A stretch of DNA of 64,000 nucleotides, taken from NCBI RefSeq assembly GCF_009601685.2, contig NZ_CP045701.2:4836001-4900000 (forward strand). Direction: 5' to 3'. The DNA is from Pseudomonas brassicacearum. GTDB lineage: Bacteria; Pseudomonadota; Gammaproteobacteria; Pseudomonadales; Pseudomonadaceae. This document shows, piece by piece, positions 24,662-31,874 of this stretch. Under the pieces are notes generated by a model. It did no database searches. It saw only the letters and a program-made list of their open reading frames with translations, and was not told the DNA's origin. Each line of letters opens with the position of its first letter. Within the stretch, counting starts at the first letter, position 1. A program made the translations under genes and the position numbers.

Positions 24662-25012
24662 TCAGCGGATGAAAATGCAGAAAGGTCGAAGGGCGGCTTT
24701 GGCCGCAGCCAAGGTCAGGCCCTCACCGAGGTGGAGCTGGGTGCCCAGCACTTGGCCTGTCAAACGAACGGGCGCGCTTTTGGCCCCGCCTGTGGTGTCT
24801 ACGTCCTCGTCGAGGATGGCCGTAGGAACCTGGGAGCCGTCTTCAGCAGCGGTTTTGCACAGCACGAACTCTTTCGAACTGGTTACCTGCCCCAGGACAG
24901 AACCCCGCAGCAGGGTCTGGCCAGCGGCGATCAAGCCGGTGTCCATTGCAATGGGAAAGTCACCGGCAGAAAGGTGGCTCGGCTGGTAGGTTTTACGTTC
25001 CGGGTTGCTCAT
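24662..25012 (-). CDS. Head decoration protein (lambda gpD family)
   Basis: The 116-residue protein (MSNPERKTYQPSHLSAGDFP, LRGSVLGQVTSSKEFVL, PTAILDEDVDTTGG) matches lambda gpD-type decoration proteins, which trimerise on the capsid after expansion. Position between protease and capsid genes fits. Confidence 0.93.
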   Translation of the reverse strand: MSNPERKTYQPSHLSAGDFPIAMDTGLIAAGQTLLRGSVLGQVTSSKEFVLCKTAAEDGSQVPTAILDEDVDTTGGAKSAPVRLTGQVLGTQLHLGEGLTLAAAKAALRPFCIFIR

Positions 25013-25024
25013 GAATGTCTCCTG

Positions 25025-25414
25025 TCAGCGGCGCGAAGCGCCCGCAACGATTGCACTGACGGCTGCCTGGCGTTCGCCCTGCTTGCCATCACCGCTTGGG
25101 GTTGTAGCCGTGACGCCCTGTGCATCGCTTTTGATCGCAGAAAGGGAAATCCCGCGATCCTGGGCGGCTTTGAACAATTGCAAGGCTGTGGCCTCGACCG
25201 TAGTGCCTGCATCAATCGCCGCTTCGATATCTTTCTCGAAGCCTTTGCTGGCCAAGGCGTTAATGCCCTTGATGCGCTCGCGTTCTGCAGCGGCGCCTTC
25301 GGCTCGAATGGCGCCGAGGTCAGGCTGCTGGGCCTGGGCGATTTCGATGGAGTTCGGATCAGTGCCGGCGGCCAGCGCAGTACGCAGCTCCGCCGTGGTG
25401 TGTACGGTGGTCAT
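25025..25414 (-). CDS. Nested scaffold protein (Nu3-like), in frame within the protease gene
   Basis: An in-frame ATG at 25414 (MTTVHTTAELRTALAAG) has AAGGAA seven bases upstream. The 129-residue product would be a free scaffold (helical, Ala/Glu-rich, RAEGAAAERERIKGINALAS). In lambda, Nu3 is produced from an internal start of gene C in the same way. Confidence 0.6.
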   Translation of the reverse strand: MTTVHTTAELRTALAAGTDPNSIEIAQAQQPDLGAIRAEGAAAERERIKGINALASKGFEKDIEAAIDAGTTVEATALQLFKAAQDRGISLSAIKSDAQGVTATTPSGDGKQGERQAAVSAIVAGASRR

Positions 25415-26245
25415 GGTGGTTTTCCTTGGGACAGTGATGGCCGGTCTGGCCAGTTCGGTGATCAGGGATTCAAGCGAGCCCAACCGATGGGCAAGACCCG
25501 ACTCAACAGCGGCGGCTCCGACGCGTAATCCGCCGAAGTCACCCATTGCGGGGACCTTGGCGGCGTCGGTGCTCAGGTTTCGCGCCACTTTGCCGACGAA
25601 GACTTCACCGAGGGCATTCACGGTTTCACCGATCTTGGCGCGCCCTTCTTCGGTTGCTAGGTCGGGCCGCTTGTTCGGGGCGTTGCTGCTAACGATCTGA
25701 TAGCGTTTGCGGCCATTGGCAGCGTCACTTTCAACGACAGCCTCAACGACAACGCCGATGCTCCCGGCCAAACTGGCTTCATCGATGACGATCTCGTGCG
25801 CTGCCGAGGCGATCCAGTACGCAGCGCTTGCACCAATACCCCCGATGTACGCCACGATCCGCTTGCGCTCTCGACCGGCGAATATCATCTCGGCCAGTTC
25901 ATTGATGCCGGAAGCGACACCGCCAGGGCTGTCGATGTTGAGCACAATCGAACGGACTTTGGGATCGTCCAGCGCTCGCTGGATGTCCGTGCCCAGGACC
26001 TGAGTGCTGGTAGCGCCACTGATTTCAGTGAACATGTTTGCGTAGCGAAAGATCGGCCCAGTTACGGGGATCACTGCCACGCCGTTTCGCATAGTGACTT
26101 TGCGGGTATCTTCCAGCCGCTCGCCGCGTCGGGTCGCCAGGGTCATCGGATCGCCCATACGGTCGGCGATGGTCAGCAAGTTTTCCAGGGCGTCAGGCAG
26201 CATTAGCCAAGGCTGCGATGCAGCCAGCTCAAGTGCTCGAGGCAT
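25025..26245 (-). CDS. S49-family capsid protease (lambda protein C-like)
   Basis: The protease matures the procapsid. Residues 50-260 form a SppA/ClpP-type fold with NIDSPGGVASG and the nucleophile Ser140 in GGIGASAAYWIASAAHEI, followed by SLAGSIGVV. Residues 278-406 are a helical, Ala/Glu-rich scaffold-like region with its own internal start. The 406-residue length equals protease plus scaffold as in lambda C/Nu3. Confidence 0.93.
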   Translation of the reverse strand: MPRALELAASQPWLMLPDALENLLTIADRMGDPMTLATRRGERLEDTRKVTMRNGVAVIPVTGPIFRYANMFTEISGATSTQVLGTDIQRALDDPKVRSIVLNIDSPGGVASGINELAEMIFAGRERKRIVAYIGGIGASAAYWIASAAHEIVIDEASLAGSIGVVVEAVVESDAANGRKRYQIVSSNAPNKRPDLATEEGRAKIGETVNALGEVFVGKVARNLSTDAAKVPAMGDFGGLRVGAAAVESGLAHRLGSLESLITELARPAITVPRKTTMTTVHTTAELRTALAAGTDPNSIEIAQAQQPDLGAIRAEGAAAERERIKGINALASKGFEKDIEAAIDAGTTVEATALQLFKAAQDRGISLSAIKSDAQGVTATTPSGDGKQGERQAAVSAIVAGASRR

Positions 26246-26247
26246 AT

Positions 26248-27855
26248 TCAGTCCTCTTCGGATTTGGGGTCAGGCGGGTTTTCTAGCCCGCCCTTGGGCA
26301 GGGCCTGCAGGTTTTTAGCGCGGCGTTGCTCCACTTCCCGTACACGCTGACGGAACACCTGCTGCCAGGGCTCGCCGGTCATGGCCGCTGTTTCGAGGGT
26401 TTCGTTGCTCACGCCAATTTCGATGCGCTTACCGGCCGCGTTGGCTTCCTTCAGCTCATCAATAGCCCCACGGGCCGGACCGATCCAAATGGCCTGACAG
26501 TAGGCCTTGCGCTTGGCTGGGTCGCCGTAGCCCGGTAGGTCGATCAGGCCCCTAGCCACGGCTTCGTCGATAATCAGCTCACGGCTTGGCTGGCAGAAAT
26601 CACAGGCAAGCCACCAACGACGCAGACTGTAGAAACGCCAAGCCTGAAGCATGGCGGCGCGGGCCGCGCTGTAGCTGCTGCTGTAATGGAGCAAGAGCTC
26701 TTCAAGTGGCAGCTCCAGGGCAGCGCCGATCTCTTTCACCACGGCGGTGAAGAAGGGATCAAACTGGGCATTGGGTCGGCCTGGGTTCGCTACGACTGGC
26801 TCCTCACCAACGCCGAGGTCAATCACGGCCCCCTCGCCGAGGGCCAGCTCGCCATCGGTGGTGTCATCGCCTTCAGGGCGCTCGTCCGCCAACGCAGTCA
26901 TCGGCAGGTTGCCGGTTGGGAAATCAGAGCTCTTTTTGATAAACACCGTGAACATTGCGGAGATCACGGCGGCCATAAGCTCCGCGCTGCTGTAGCGCTC
27001 CAGCTTTTGCAGCGGCTCCAGCACAGGCGCCAGGTAGGGAGCCCCGCGCTTCTGACCTGGACGTTCCTTGTCCGCCAGGACGTGCAACACACGCCGTCGG
27101 CCTGTCTCCTCACCGAACGCGGTAAGTCGCTCCCAGATCAGTGGCTTGCCGGCCAGATGCTCGCCGGGATAGCCGGTACAGACGTGATAGGCCACGGGCG
27201 CGCCCAGCGAATCGAACTCAACGCCATCAACCAGATTGACCCGGTCCATACCGCCGTTCGGATTGCCGACCCGATCCGACTCGATCAGTTGCAGTCGCGT
27301 GCTGAAGACACAGCCCGGCCGCTCCTGATCCGGGCTGGCAACCAACACATCACCAGCGACCAGCGACGACACCAAGACCAAGGCTTGCAGCTGGTAATGA
27401 TTGAGGGTCGCTTCGGCATCACACTCTCTCGGATCATCGGCATACAACGACCAAAGCCGGTCCAACCGGCCATTCAGTTCGTCTGCCTGCTCTTCGGTAA
27501 GGCCTAGGGCCTCATGGTCCACCTGGGCGCGGCACACCAGCCCGGTGCCCACGACATTGGTGCGCAACCGGGTGATGGCAGCGCGGGCTATCAGGTGGTT
27601 ACGCATGGCGTCCCTTGACCGGGCCACCAGCATTCGCCGCTCGCTCTGATTGAAGTCTCGTCGCGGACTCCCGAGGCCAGGTATCCAGCTGGCCATGCTG
27701 CGCAGCATGCGCGAAGCGCCTCGCCAGCGAGTTTCAACACCGCCGCCACCGCCCTGAGCAACAATCTGCTGGCCGTCCACCGAAGCCCTGGCCACCTTAA
27801 TGGCCTCGCGCATCAGCAGATCGGCCGGGCCTTCACGCTTACTAAATGGCCACAT
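26248..27855 (-). CDS. Portal protein (lambda gpB family)
   Basis: The 535-residue protein carries the family stretches NQSERRMLVARSRDAMRNHL, AITRLRTNVVGTGLVCRAQV, VASPDQERPGCVFSTRLQLI and HYSSSYSAARAAMLQAWRFY. It forms the dodecameric DNA gate of the head. It is directly followed by the protease gene, in lambda order. Confidence 0.95.
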   Translation of the reverse strand: MWPFSKREGPADLLMREAIKVARASVDGQQIVAQGGGGGVETRWRGASRMLRSMASWIPGLGSPRRDFNQSERRMLVARSRDAMRNHLIARAAITRLRTNVVGTGLVCRAQVDHEALGLTEEQADELNGRLDRLWSLYADDPRECDAEATLNHYQLQALVLVSSLVAGDVLVASPDQERPGCVFSTRLQLIESDRVGNPNGGMDRVNLVDGVEFDSLGAPVAYHVCTGYPGEHLAGKPLIWERLTAFGEETGRRRVLHVLADKERPGQKRGAPYLAPVLEPLQKLERYSSAELMAAVISAMFTVFIKKSSDFPTGNLPMTALADERPEGDDTTDGELALGEGAVIDLGVGEEPVVANPGRPNAQFDPFFTAVVKEIGAALELPLEELLLHYSSSYSAARAAMLQAWRFYSLRRWWLACDFCQPSRELIIDEAVARGLIDLPGYGDPAKRKAYCQAIWIGPARGAIDELKEANAAGKRIEIGVSNETLETAAMTGEPWQQVFRQRVREVEQRRAKNLQALPKGGLENPPDPKSEED

Positions 27856-27857
27856 GA

Positions 27858-28073
27858 TCAGATCCCCAGGTACGAGACGCGATTACGGCCTCGACCACGC
27901 AGCGCCGCCTGTTCGTTGGCGACTTCCTGGGCATATTGTTTCTCCAGCAGGCGCAAGCTGTTGAGCTCTGCCAGCTGTACTTCACGATCAGCCCGGCGCA
28001 GGCGCTGACCTTTTTTCAGGACGTCAGAAATTGCCGCCCTAACTTCAGCTAGGCGCAGTTGTGCGTCAGTCAT
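27858..28073 (-). CDS. Head-tail joining protein gpW (lambda family)
   Basis: The 71-residue protein (MTDAQLRLAEVRAAISDVLK, RRADREVQLAELNSLRLLEK) has the size and two-helix pattern of lambda gpW. The ATG at 28073 follows AAGGAAATC. It lies between terminase and portal, as in lambda. Confidence 0.88.
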   Translation of the reverse strand: MTDAQLRLAEVRAAISDVLKKGQRLRRADREVQLAELNSLRLLEKQYAQEVANEQAALRGRGRNRVSYLGI

Positions 28074-28084
28074 GGTTGATTTCC

Positions 28085-30097
28085 TTAATAGCCCGCTCGA
28101 CTGCGGGTGCCCCGCCCACGAGCGACTACTCGGCGCGGTACCGGTGCGACCGGTTGTTCGGTGTTGAACAGCGTTGGCTGCATCAGTTGCTGTTCCAACT
28201 GGTCCCACTCGTGGTCACGTAGCAGATGCGTTTTAAGGCTACGTGCGGCATGCAGGGCATACACCTCGCAGTCCAGGGCTTCGTTGCGGCGCCCGGCTTT
28301 TTTCTGCCAGACCATCTTGCTGGGGTTACGCGCATGCGGCGCCAGCACTTCGTTGGTGAGCTGTTCGTAGTAATCCGAACGGATCTCGCTGTACCAGTGC
28401 ATGCGCCCCGGTCCGACCCCCTTCAAGCGGAGACGACCATCGATCAGCGTCTTGGCCTTGTGCGTGCCAACGATGTGCACCCGCAGGCCATATTTCGCAG
28501 CTTTGGTGTTGTCCTGGGAGGTGTCCACAGACTGCGGTGGCTTGGTGAAGATTTCCTTGTCTCGGCTGTCAATCGAAGCGCCCTTGATTGCCATGATGTT
28601 GAAGCGCTGCCGATCACGGACATAGCTGTAAACGGCATCGCTGGTATTACCGTCCGAGCTGTCGATGCTGACCGCCGACACCGCGAGGTGCGCGCCGCCC
28701 TCGGTGGGGATTGGCTGAGCGATGACCCGATCCAACTCCTGCCAGACGCTGTCATGGGGGTCGATTGGGTTGCCGTGTAGCTCCCCCCAATAGAGCCTCC
28801 AGGACTCTTCGCCGCGCCCCCATCCGGTGATGATCAGCGCCAGACGATCACCTTGCACGTCCACACCCACGGTCACCAACAACACGCCCCTGGGCGCTGT
28901 CAGTTCGGCGTATGGCTCGGCACGCTTCTCCAGTTCGTCTGTCTTGGGCGCGTCGCTTTGGTACTCGTAGCTTTCGCCCTTGGAGCTGTTCACAAAGGCA
29001 ATCATCGGGCCGATGTTGCCTTGCGCCGCTGCGTGTTCGGCCTGGAGCTTTTTCTCCATCAGCGCCTGGAAGCGTGACCCCCAAAAGGTAGCGTACAGCT
29101 CATTGAGGATGTAGCCGGCAATCCCGCGAAACTCAGCCGTGGCCTGCCAGCGCCCGTGCTTGAGGTTCGCGTTCTTCTGGTTGTCGTCCCAAATCGCGCC
29201 GCAATGTGGGCATGAATAGAACGCCTTCTCCGGCCGTTTTTTGCCGTAGACCTCGTGGTGATACTCGGGGTCTTCATCGCAGTGAAGGTTGTCAAAGCTC
29301 AACGCATGTTCCTGGCCGCATTCGTGGCATGTCACCAAACCGATGCGCTTGTCCGACAGTTCCAGCTCCGCATCAATGGCCGACAGGCCTTTGATCGTTG
29401 GGGTGCCGCCGATGATGATCTTGGAACGGCGAAAGGTTTTCAGACGCTCCTTGGCCAGCTTGATGCTGTCGCCCTGCCCGCGCAGGTTGAGGTTGCAGTC
29501 GTCGGGCTCTTCAATGGCTACACGCGGTACCGGTGTAGATTTCACGCTGGCCGGGCTGTTGGAGCCCACCATCTTGAGGAAACCGCCAGGGAAGCGCTTA
29601 AAGTCTTGGCGCTGCTGCAACTTGCGGCTACGCAAGTCGACCTTCTTGCGAAGCCGTGGAGTCGCCTCAATCATGGGTTCGAGCTTCTCACCCACGTACT
29701 GCTTGGCGGCTTCGGCCTTGGGAAACAGCACCAGGATCGGGGACGGATCAATGTCGATCCACTTGCCCAGGGCGTTACCCAGAACGCCCGATGTCCAGGC
29801 AACCTGCGCCGACTTGCGGCCTACGATCTCGGTGACCGCCGGATCGTCCAGCGCCTCCAGAGGGCCGCCGGGCCAGGTCAGGTGAGGCGTGACGTTGAAA
29901 CGATATTTGCCGGGGCGGGCTGACTCTTCTGGCGCCAGCCAGCGGTATTTTTCCGCCCATTCGATAATGCTCATGCGCGGCGGCGGTGCCCACTTCCGGC
30001 AGGCGCCGCGCAGCGCGTTAATCGCCGTCTTTTTCAAGGCCCTCCGGATCGTCCGGTTCGTCAGAATCTCCATCTGACTGGGCATCATCCTTGTCAT
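28085..30097 (-). CDS. Terminase large subunit (lambda GpA family)
   Basis: The packaging motor and nuclease. The 670-residue protein has the GpA opening (KWAPPPRMSIIEWAEKYRWL), the ATPase-region motif EIVGRKSAQVAWTSGVLGNA, a CHECGQE...CPHCG zinc-binding region near residues 260-300, and a nuclease half ending KKAGRRNEALDCEVYALHAA. GAGGAGG ten bases before the ATG at 30097 supports that start. It overlaps the small subunit gene by 80 bases. Confidence 0.95.
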   Translation of the reverse strand: MTRMMPSQMEILTNRTIRRALKKTAINALRGACRKWAPPPRMSIIEWAEKYRWLAPEESARPGKYRFNVTPHLTWPGGPLEALDDPAVTEIVGRKSAQVAWTSGVLGNALGKWIDIDPSPILVLFPKAEAAKQYVGEKLEPMIEATPRLRKKVDLRSRKLQQRQDFKRFPGGFLKMVGSNSPASVKSTPVPRVAIEEPDDCNLNLRGQGDSIKLAKERLKTFRRSKIIIGGTPTIKGLSAIDAELELSDKRIGLVTCHECGQEHALSFDNLHCDEDPEYHHEVYGKKRPEKAFYSCPHCGAIWDDNQKNANLKHGRWQATAEFRGIAGYILNELYATFWGSRFQALMEKKLQAEHAAAQGNIGPMIAFVNSSKGESYEYQSDAPKTDELEKRAEPYAELTAPRGVLLVTVGVDVQGDRLALIITGWGRGEESWRLYWGELHGNPIDPHDSVWQELDRVIAQPIPTEGGAHLAVSAVSIDSSDGNTSDAVYSYVRDRQRFNIMAIKGASIDSRDKEIFTKPPQSVDTSQDNTKAAKYGLRVHIVGTHKAKTLIDGRLRLKGVGPGRMHWYSEIRSDYYEQLTNEVLAPHARNPSKMVWQKKAGRRNEALDCEVYALHAARSLKTHLLRDHEWDQLEQQLMQPTLFNTEQPVAPVPRRVVARGRGTRSRAGY

Positions 30098-30542
30098 AGT
30101 CTGACAGCCTCCTCAGGATGGTTTCGATGGGGTCGGCGATCAGGCGCTCGTCAACTTCAACGCCGTAGCGCGCCGACAGTTGTTCCGCCAACTCATCCGG
30201 AAATGAATTAAGCAGCTCGACTTTGGCTGCCGTGATCATTGCCTCAAAGCGTCCGATCAGATCCGCCGCGATTACGACTTCGCCCAAATCCTTGGCCAGC
30301 GCCAGCTCTTCACGATTGGCCCTGACCCGGTCGAGCCGGTCACGAGAGGATTCTTTTTTGCCGTTGAGCGCGGCCTGTTGCATCAGCCACTGGATCACCG
30401 CTTCGGTGTCGTACTGGTTTTCGTTGCCCCGGCCCAGGCCGAACTCGATTACCGGCATGCCGTCGTTCTGCCAACGGGTCAGCGTGCGTTCATCGCGGCC
30501 GACGATCTCGCTCAACTCGGCTTTGCTGACTGTTCTGCCCAT
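30018..30542 (-). CDS. Terminase small subunit (Nu1-like)
   Basis: The 174-residue protein has an N-terminal winged-helix DNA-binding domain (VSKAELSEIVGRDERTLTRW, PVIEFGLGRGNENQYDTEAV) typical of lambda Nu1, a central helix, and an acidic C-terminal tail (DKDDAQSDGDSDEPDDPEG). It would recognise the cos region and recruit the large subunit. Confidence 0.9.
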   Translation of the reverse strand: MGRTVSKAELSEIVGRDERTLTRWQNDGMPVIEFGLGRGNENQYDTEAVIQWLMQQAALNGKKESSRDRLDRVRANREELALAKDLGEVVIAADLIGRFEAMITAAKVELLNSFPDELAEQLSARYGVEVDERLIADPIETILRRLSDYDKDDAQSDGDSDEPDDPEGLEKDGD

Positions 30543-30660
30543 CGCTAACCCCTTGAAAAGACGGACATCCCTGCCAAAAACTCAGCTGCAGGGAATCCGC
30601 GAGTTCGGTAACCCGTGTAGGGGGCGGGCCAAGGGGAGGACCCAGAAAATCCCCCTCCCC
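30543..30660. other. Candidate cos region upstream of the terminase small subunit gene
   Basis: This 118-base gap lies where lambda-like phages carry cos. It holds GTAGGGGGCGGGCC (30617-30630), then GGGGAGGACC, and close by CCCCCTCCCCCTACCCC, giving G-rich and C-rich blocks that can pair. The actual cut site cannot be read from sequence alone. Confidence 0.3.
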
Positions 30661-31002
30661 CTACCCCTGCCCCGCGTTGCTTGATGCCTCGGTGACACCC
30701 AATCGTTTCGCTACCCAGCGTTCGTACAGGCCAATCGCAACGTCGGCGCCGGCCATCGCCGTCAGGCTTCCCAAGGCGCCTGCTGTCCAGAGCGACATGC
30801 CGGCGGCGATCATCAACATCATCGCCGACACCCCGCAGACAACGCAGCCACCGGACCGCAGTGCCAGGCGTCTCAACAACACCCAGCCCCGCGCCCCGTC
30901 CTTGTCGGCCCGCCACATCTCCCCCGATACGCCGCCGACCAAGGCCAGAAGAATTACTAACCAGATCGGCATTTCTGCCAGTGCTTGCTGCTCGTTCGTC
31001 AT
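30661..31002 (-). CDS. Holin-like membrane protein
   Basis: The 113-residue protein (MTNEQQALAEMPIWLVILLA) has about three hydrophobic segments, near residues 10-28, 42-68 and 73-88 (MPIWLVILLALVGGVSG, GGCVVCGVSAMMLMIAAGMS, LTAMAGADVAIGLYE). This is the layout of phage holins encoded just before the terminase in Pseudomonas phages. GGGGCGGGG precedes the ATG at 31002. It is the first gene of the late operon, while endolysin and spanins are the last. Confidence 0.72.
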   Translation of the reverse strand: MTNEQQALAEMPIWLVILLALVGGVSGEMWRADKDGARGWVLLRRLALRSGGCVVCGVSAMMLMIAAGMSLWTAGALGSLTAMAGADVAIGLYERWVAKRLGVTEASSNAGQG

Positions 31003-31514
31003 TGCCCCGCCCCTTAAACGCAAAAACCCGGCGCAAGGGCCGGGTTTGGTGTGTGGTGCCTGCCGCTTTATGCGGTCGCACCTATCGAAGATGAGTACTT
31101 TTTACAGGTCGATTCCGGTGGCAGCAAGCCTGTTTTAATGCCACCCGGTGAATGTCTGGTGAACGCCTAGGCAATGTCGGCGAATATCTTTATTTCGGCT
31201 TCCAGCGCCTGGGGCGCTGTCCTTCCTGTCCCACTATCTCGGGTCAAAGTAGGACAGCTACAGACGCCTAGAATCGGGGCCTGCCCCACTGTCCTACTTT
31301 ATTTTCTATTCTCTCCCGTAAAGAGAAAAAGCTAAGAGCACGCGTGCGCGCCATGGGCGCGTATGCACTCCCGCTACGCTCACACATGGGCGGGACGTGC
31401 GGGAAGGTTGGACAGTAGGACAGACCAACAACAGCGCGGCCCGCGCTCGTCCAACTGCATCAAACAACAGTGGGACAAGGCGAGCCGGTAGGACAGCCAC
31501 AGACGTAGACAGGA
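31003..31514. promoter_or_regulatory. 512-base gap with GTAGGACAG repeats, likely late promoter region or replication sites
   Basis: No gene is visible. GTAGGACAGYYACAGACG occurs twice (31249-31266 and 31488-31505), GTAGGACAG once more at 31415-31423 and once inverted at 31289-31297; related GGGACA words lie at 31226-31235 and 31470-31478. An A/T-rich stretch (31297-31335) lies among them. The region separates the putative late regulator from the late operon and follows the primase gene in transcription order, so both a late promoter and an origin are possible. Confidence 0.45.
31021..31046 (-). terminator. Terminator at the start of the late operon, before the holin gene
   Basis: On the minus strand AACCCGGC and GCCGGGTT form an eight-base stem with a six-base loop, followed by TTTTTG. 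It lies between the putative late promoter region and the holin gene, the position expected for a terminator that a Q-type antiterminator overrides. Confidence 0.7.
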
Positions 31515-31874
31515 TCAAGCAGCGATCCCCATCAACAGCCCATAGATGCACAGGTGCGCGTCATGCAGGCGCTGGTAGTAGGTGTCACGCCCGCAGCTGC
31601 AGTGGGCATACTTCAGGCGCATGTCGGTGTCTTGGTTGCAGTAATGCTCTCGCACGATTTGCACGTGCAGAGGATCGAGATGTTTGGTCACGATCAGCTC
31701 AATATCCAGCGAACCTTCCAAGGGCGCACGGAACGCCCGCCGGCCACGAATGAGTTGCCCATTGCTCTCCATCATCATGGCGACCATGTTCCCACCGGCG
31801 AGCCCGCCTGCACTGAGGTCGCTATGCAGCTCCTCGGCCCATTTACGCAGCCGCGCATCGATTTCCTTAATCAT
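31515..31874 (-). CDS. Putative late transcription regulator (Q/RinA/ArpU-like)
   Basis: The 119-residue protein (MIKEIDARLRKWAEELHSDL) ends in a helix-turn-helix-like region (HYCNQDTDMRLKYAHCSCGR, DTYYQRLHDAHLCIYGLL) resembling sigma region 4-type late regulators. Its position as the last early gene just before the late operon is that of lambda Q. The start overlaps the primase stop by eight bases. The role is inferred from place and fold pattern. Confidence 0.6.
   Translation of the reverse strand: MIKEIDARLRKWAEELHSDLSAGGLAGGNMVAMMMESNGQLIRGRRAFRAPLEGSLDIELIVTKHLDPLHVQIVREHYCNQDTDMRLKYAHCSCGRDTYYQRLHDAHLCIYGLLMGIAA

Noticed and set aside
23471..25528. 685-codon plus-strand frame over the capsid region
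   Set aside because: It lies antisense to capsid, decoration and protease genes with strong family matches and has low-complexity His/Gln/Arg-rich composition typical of shadows.
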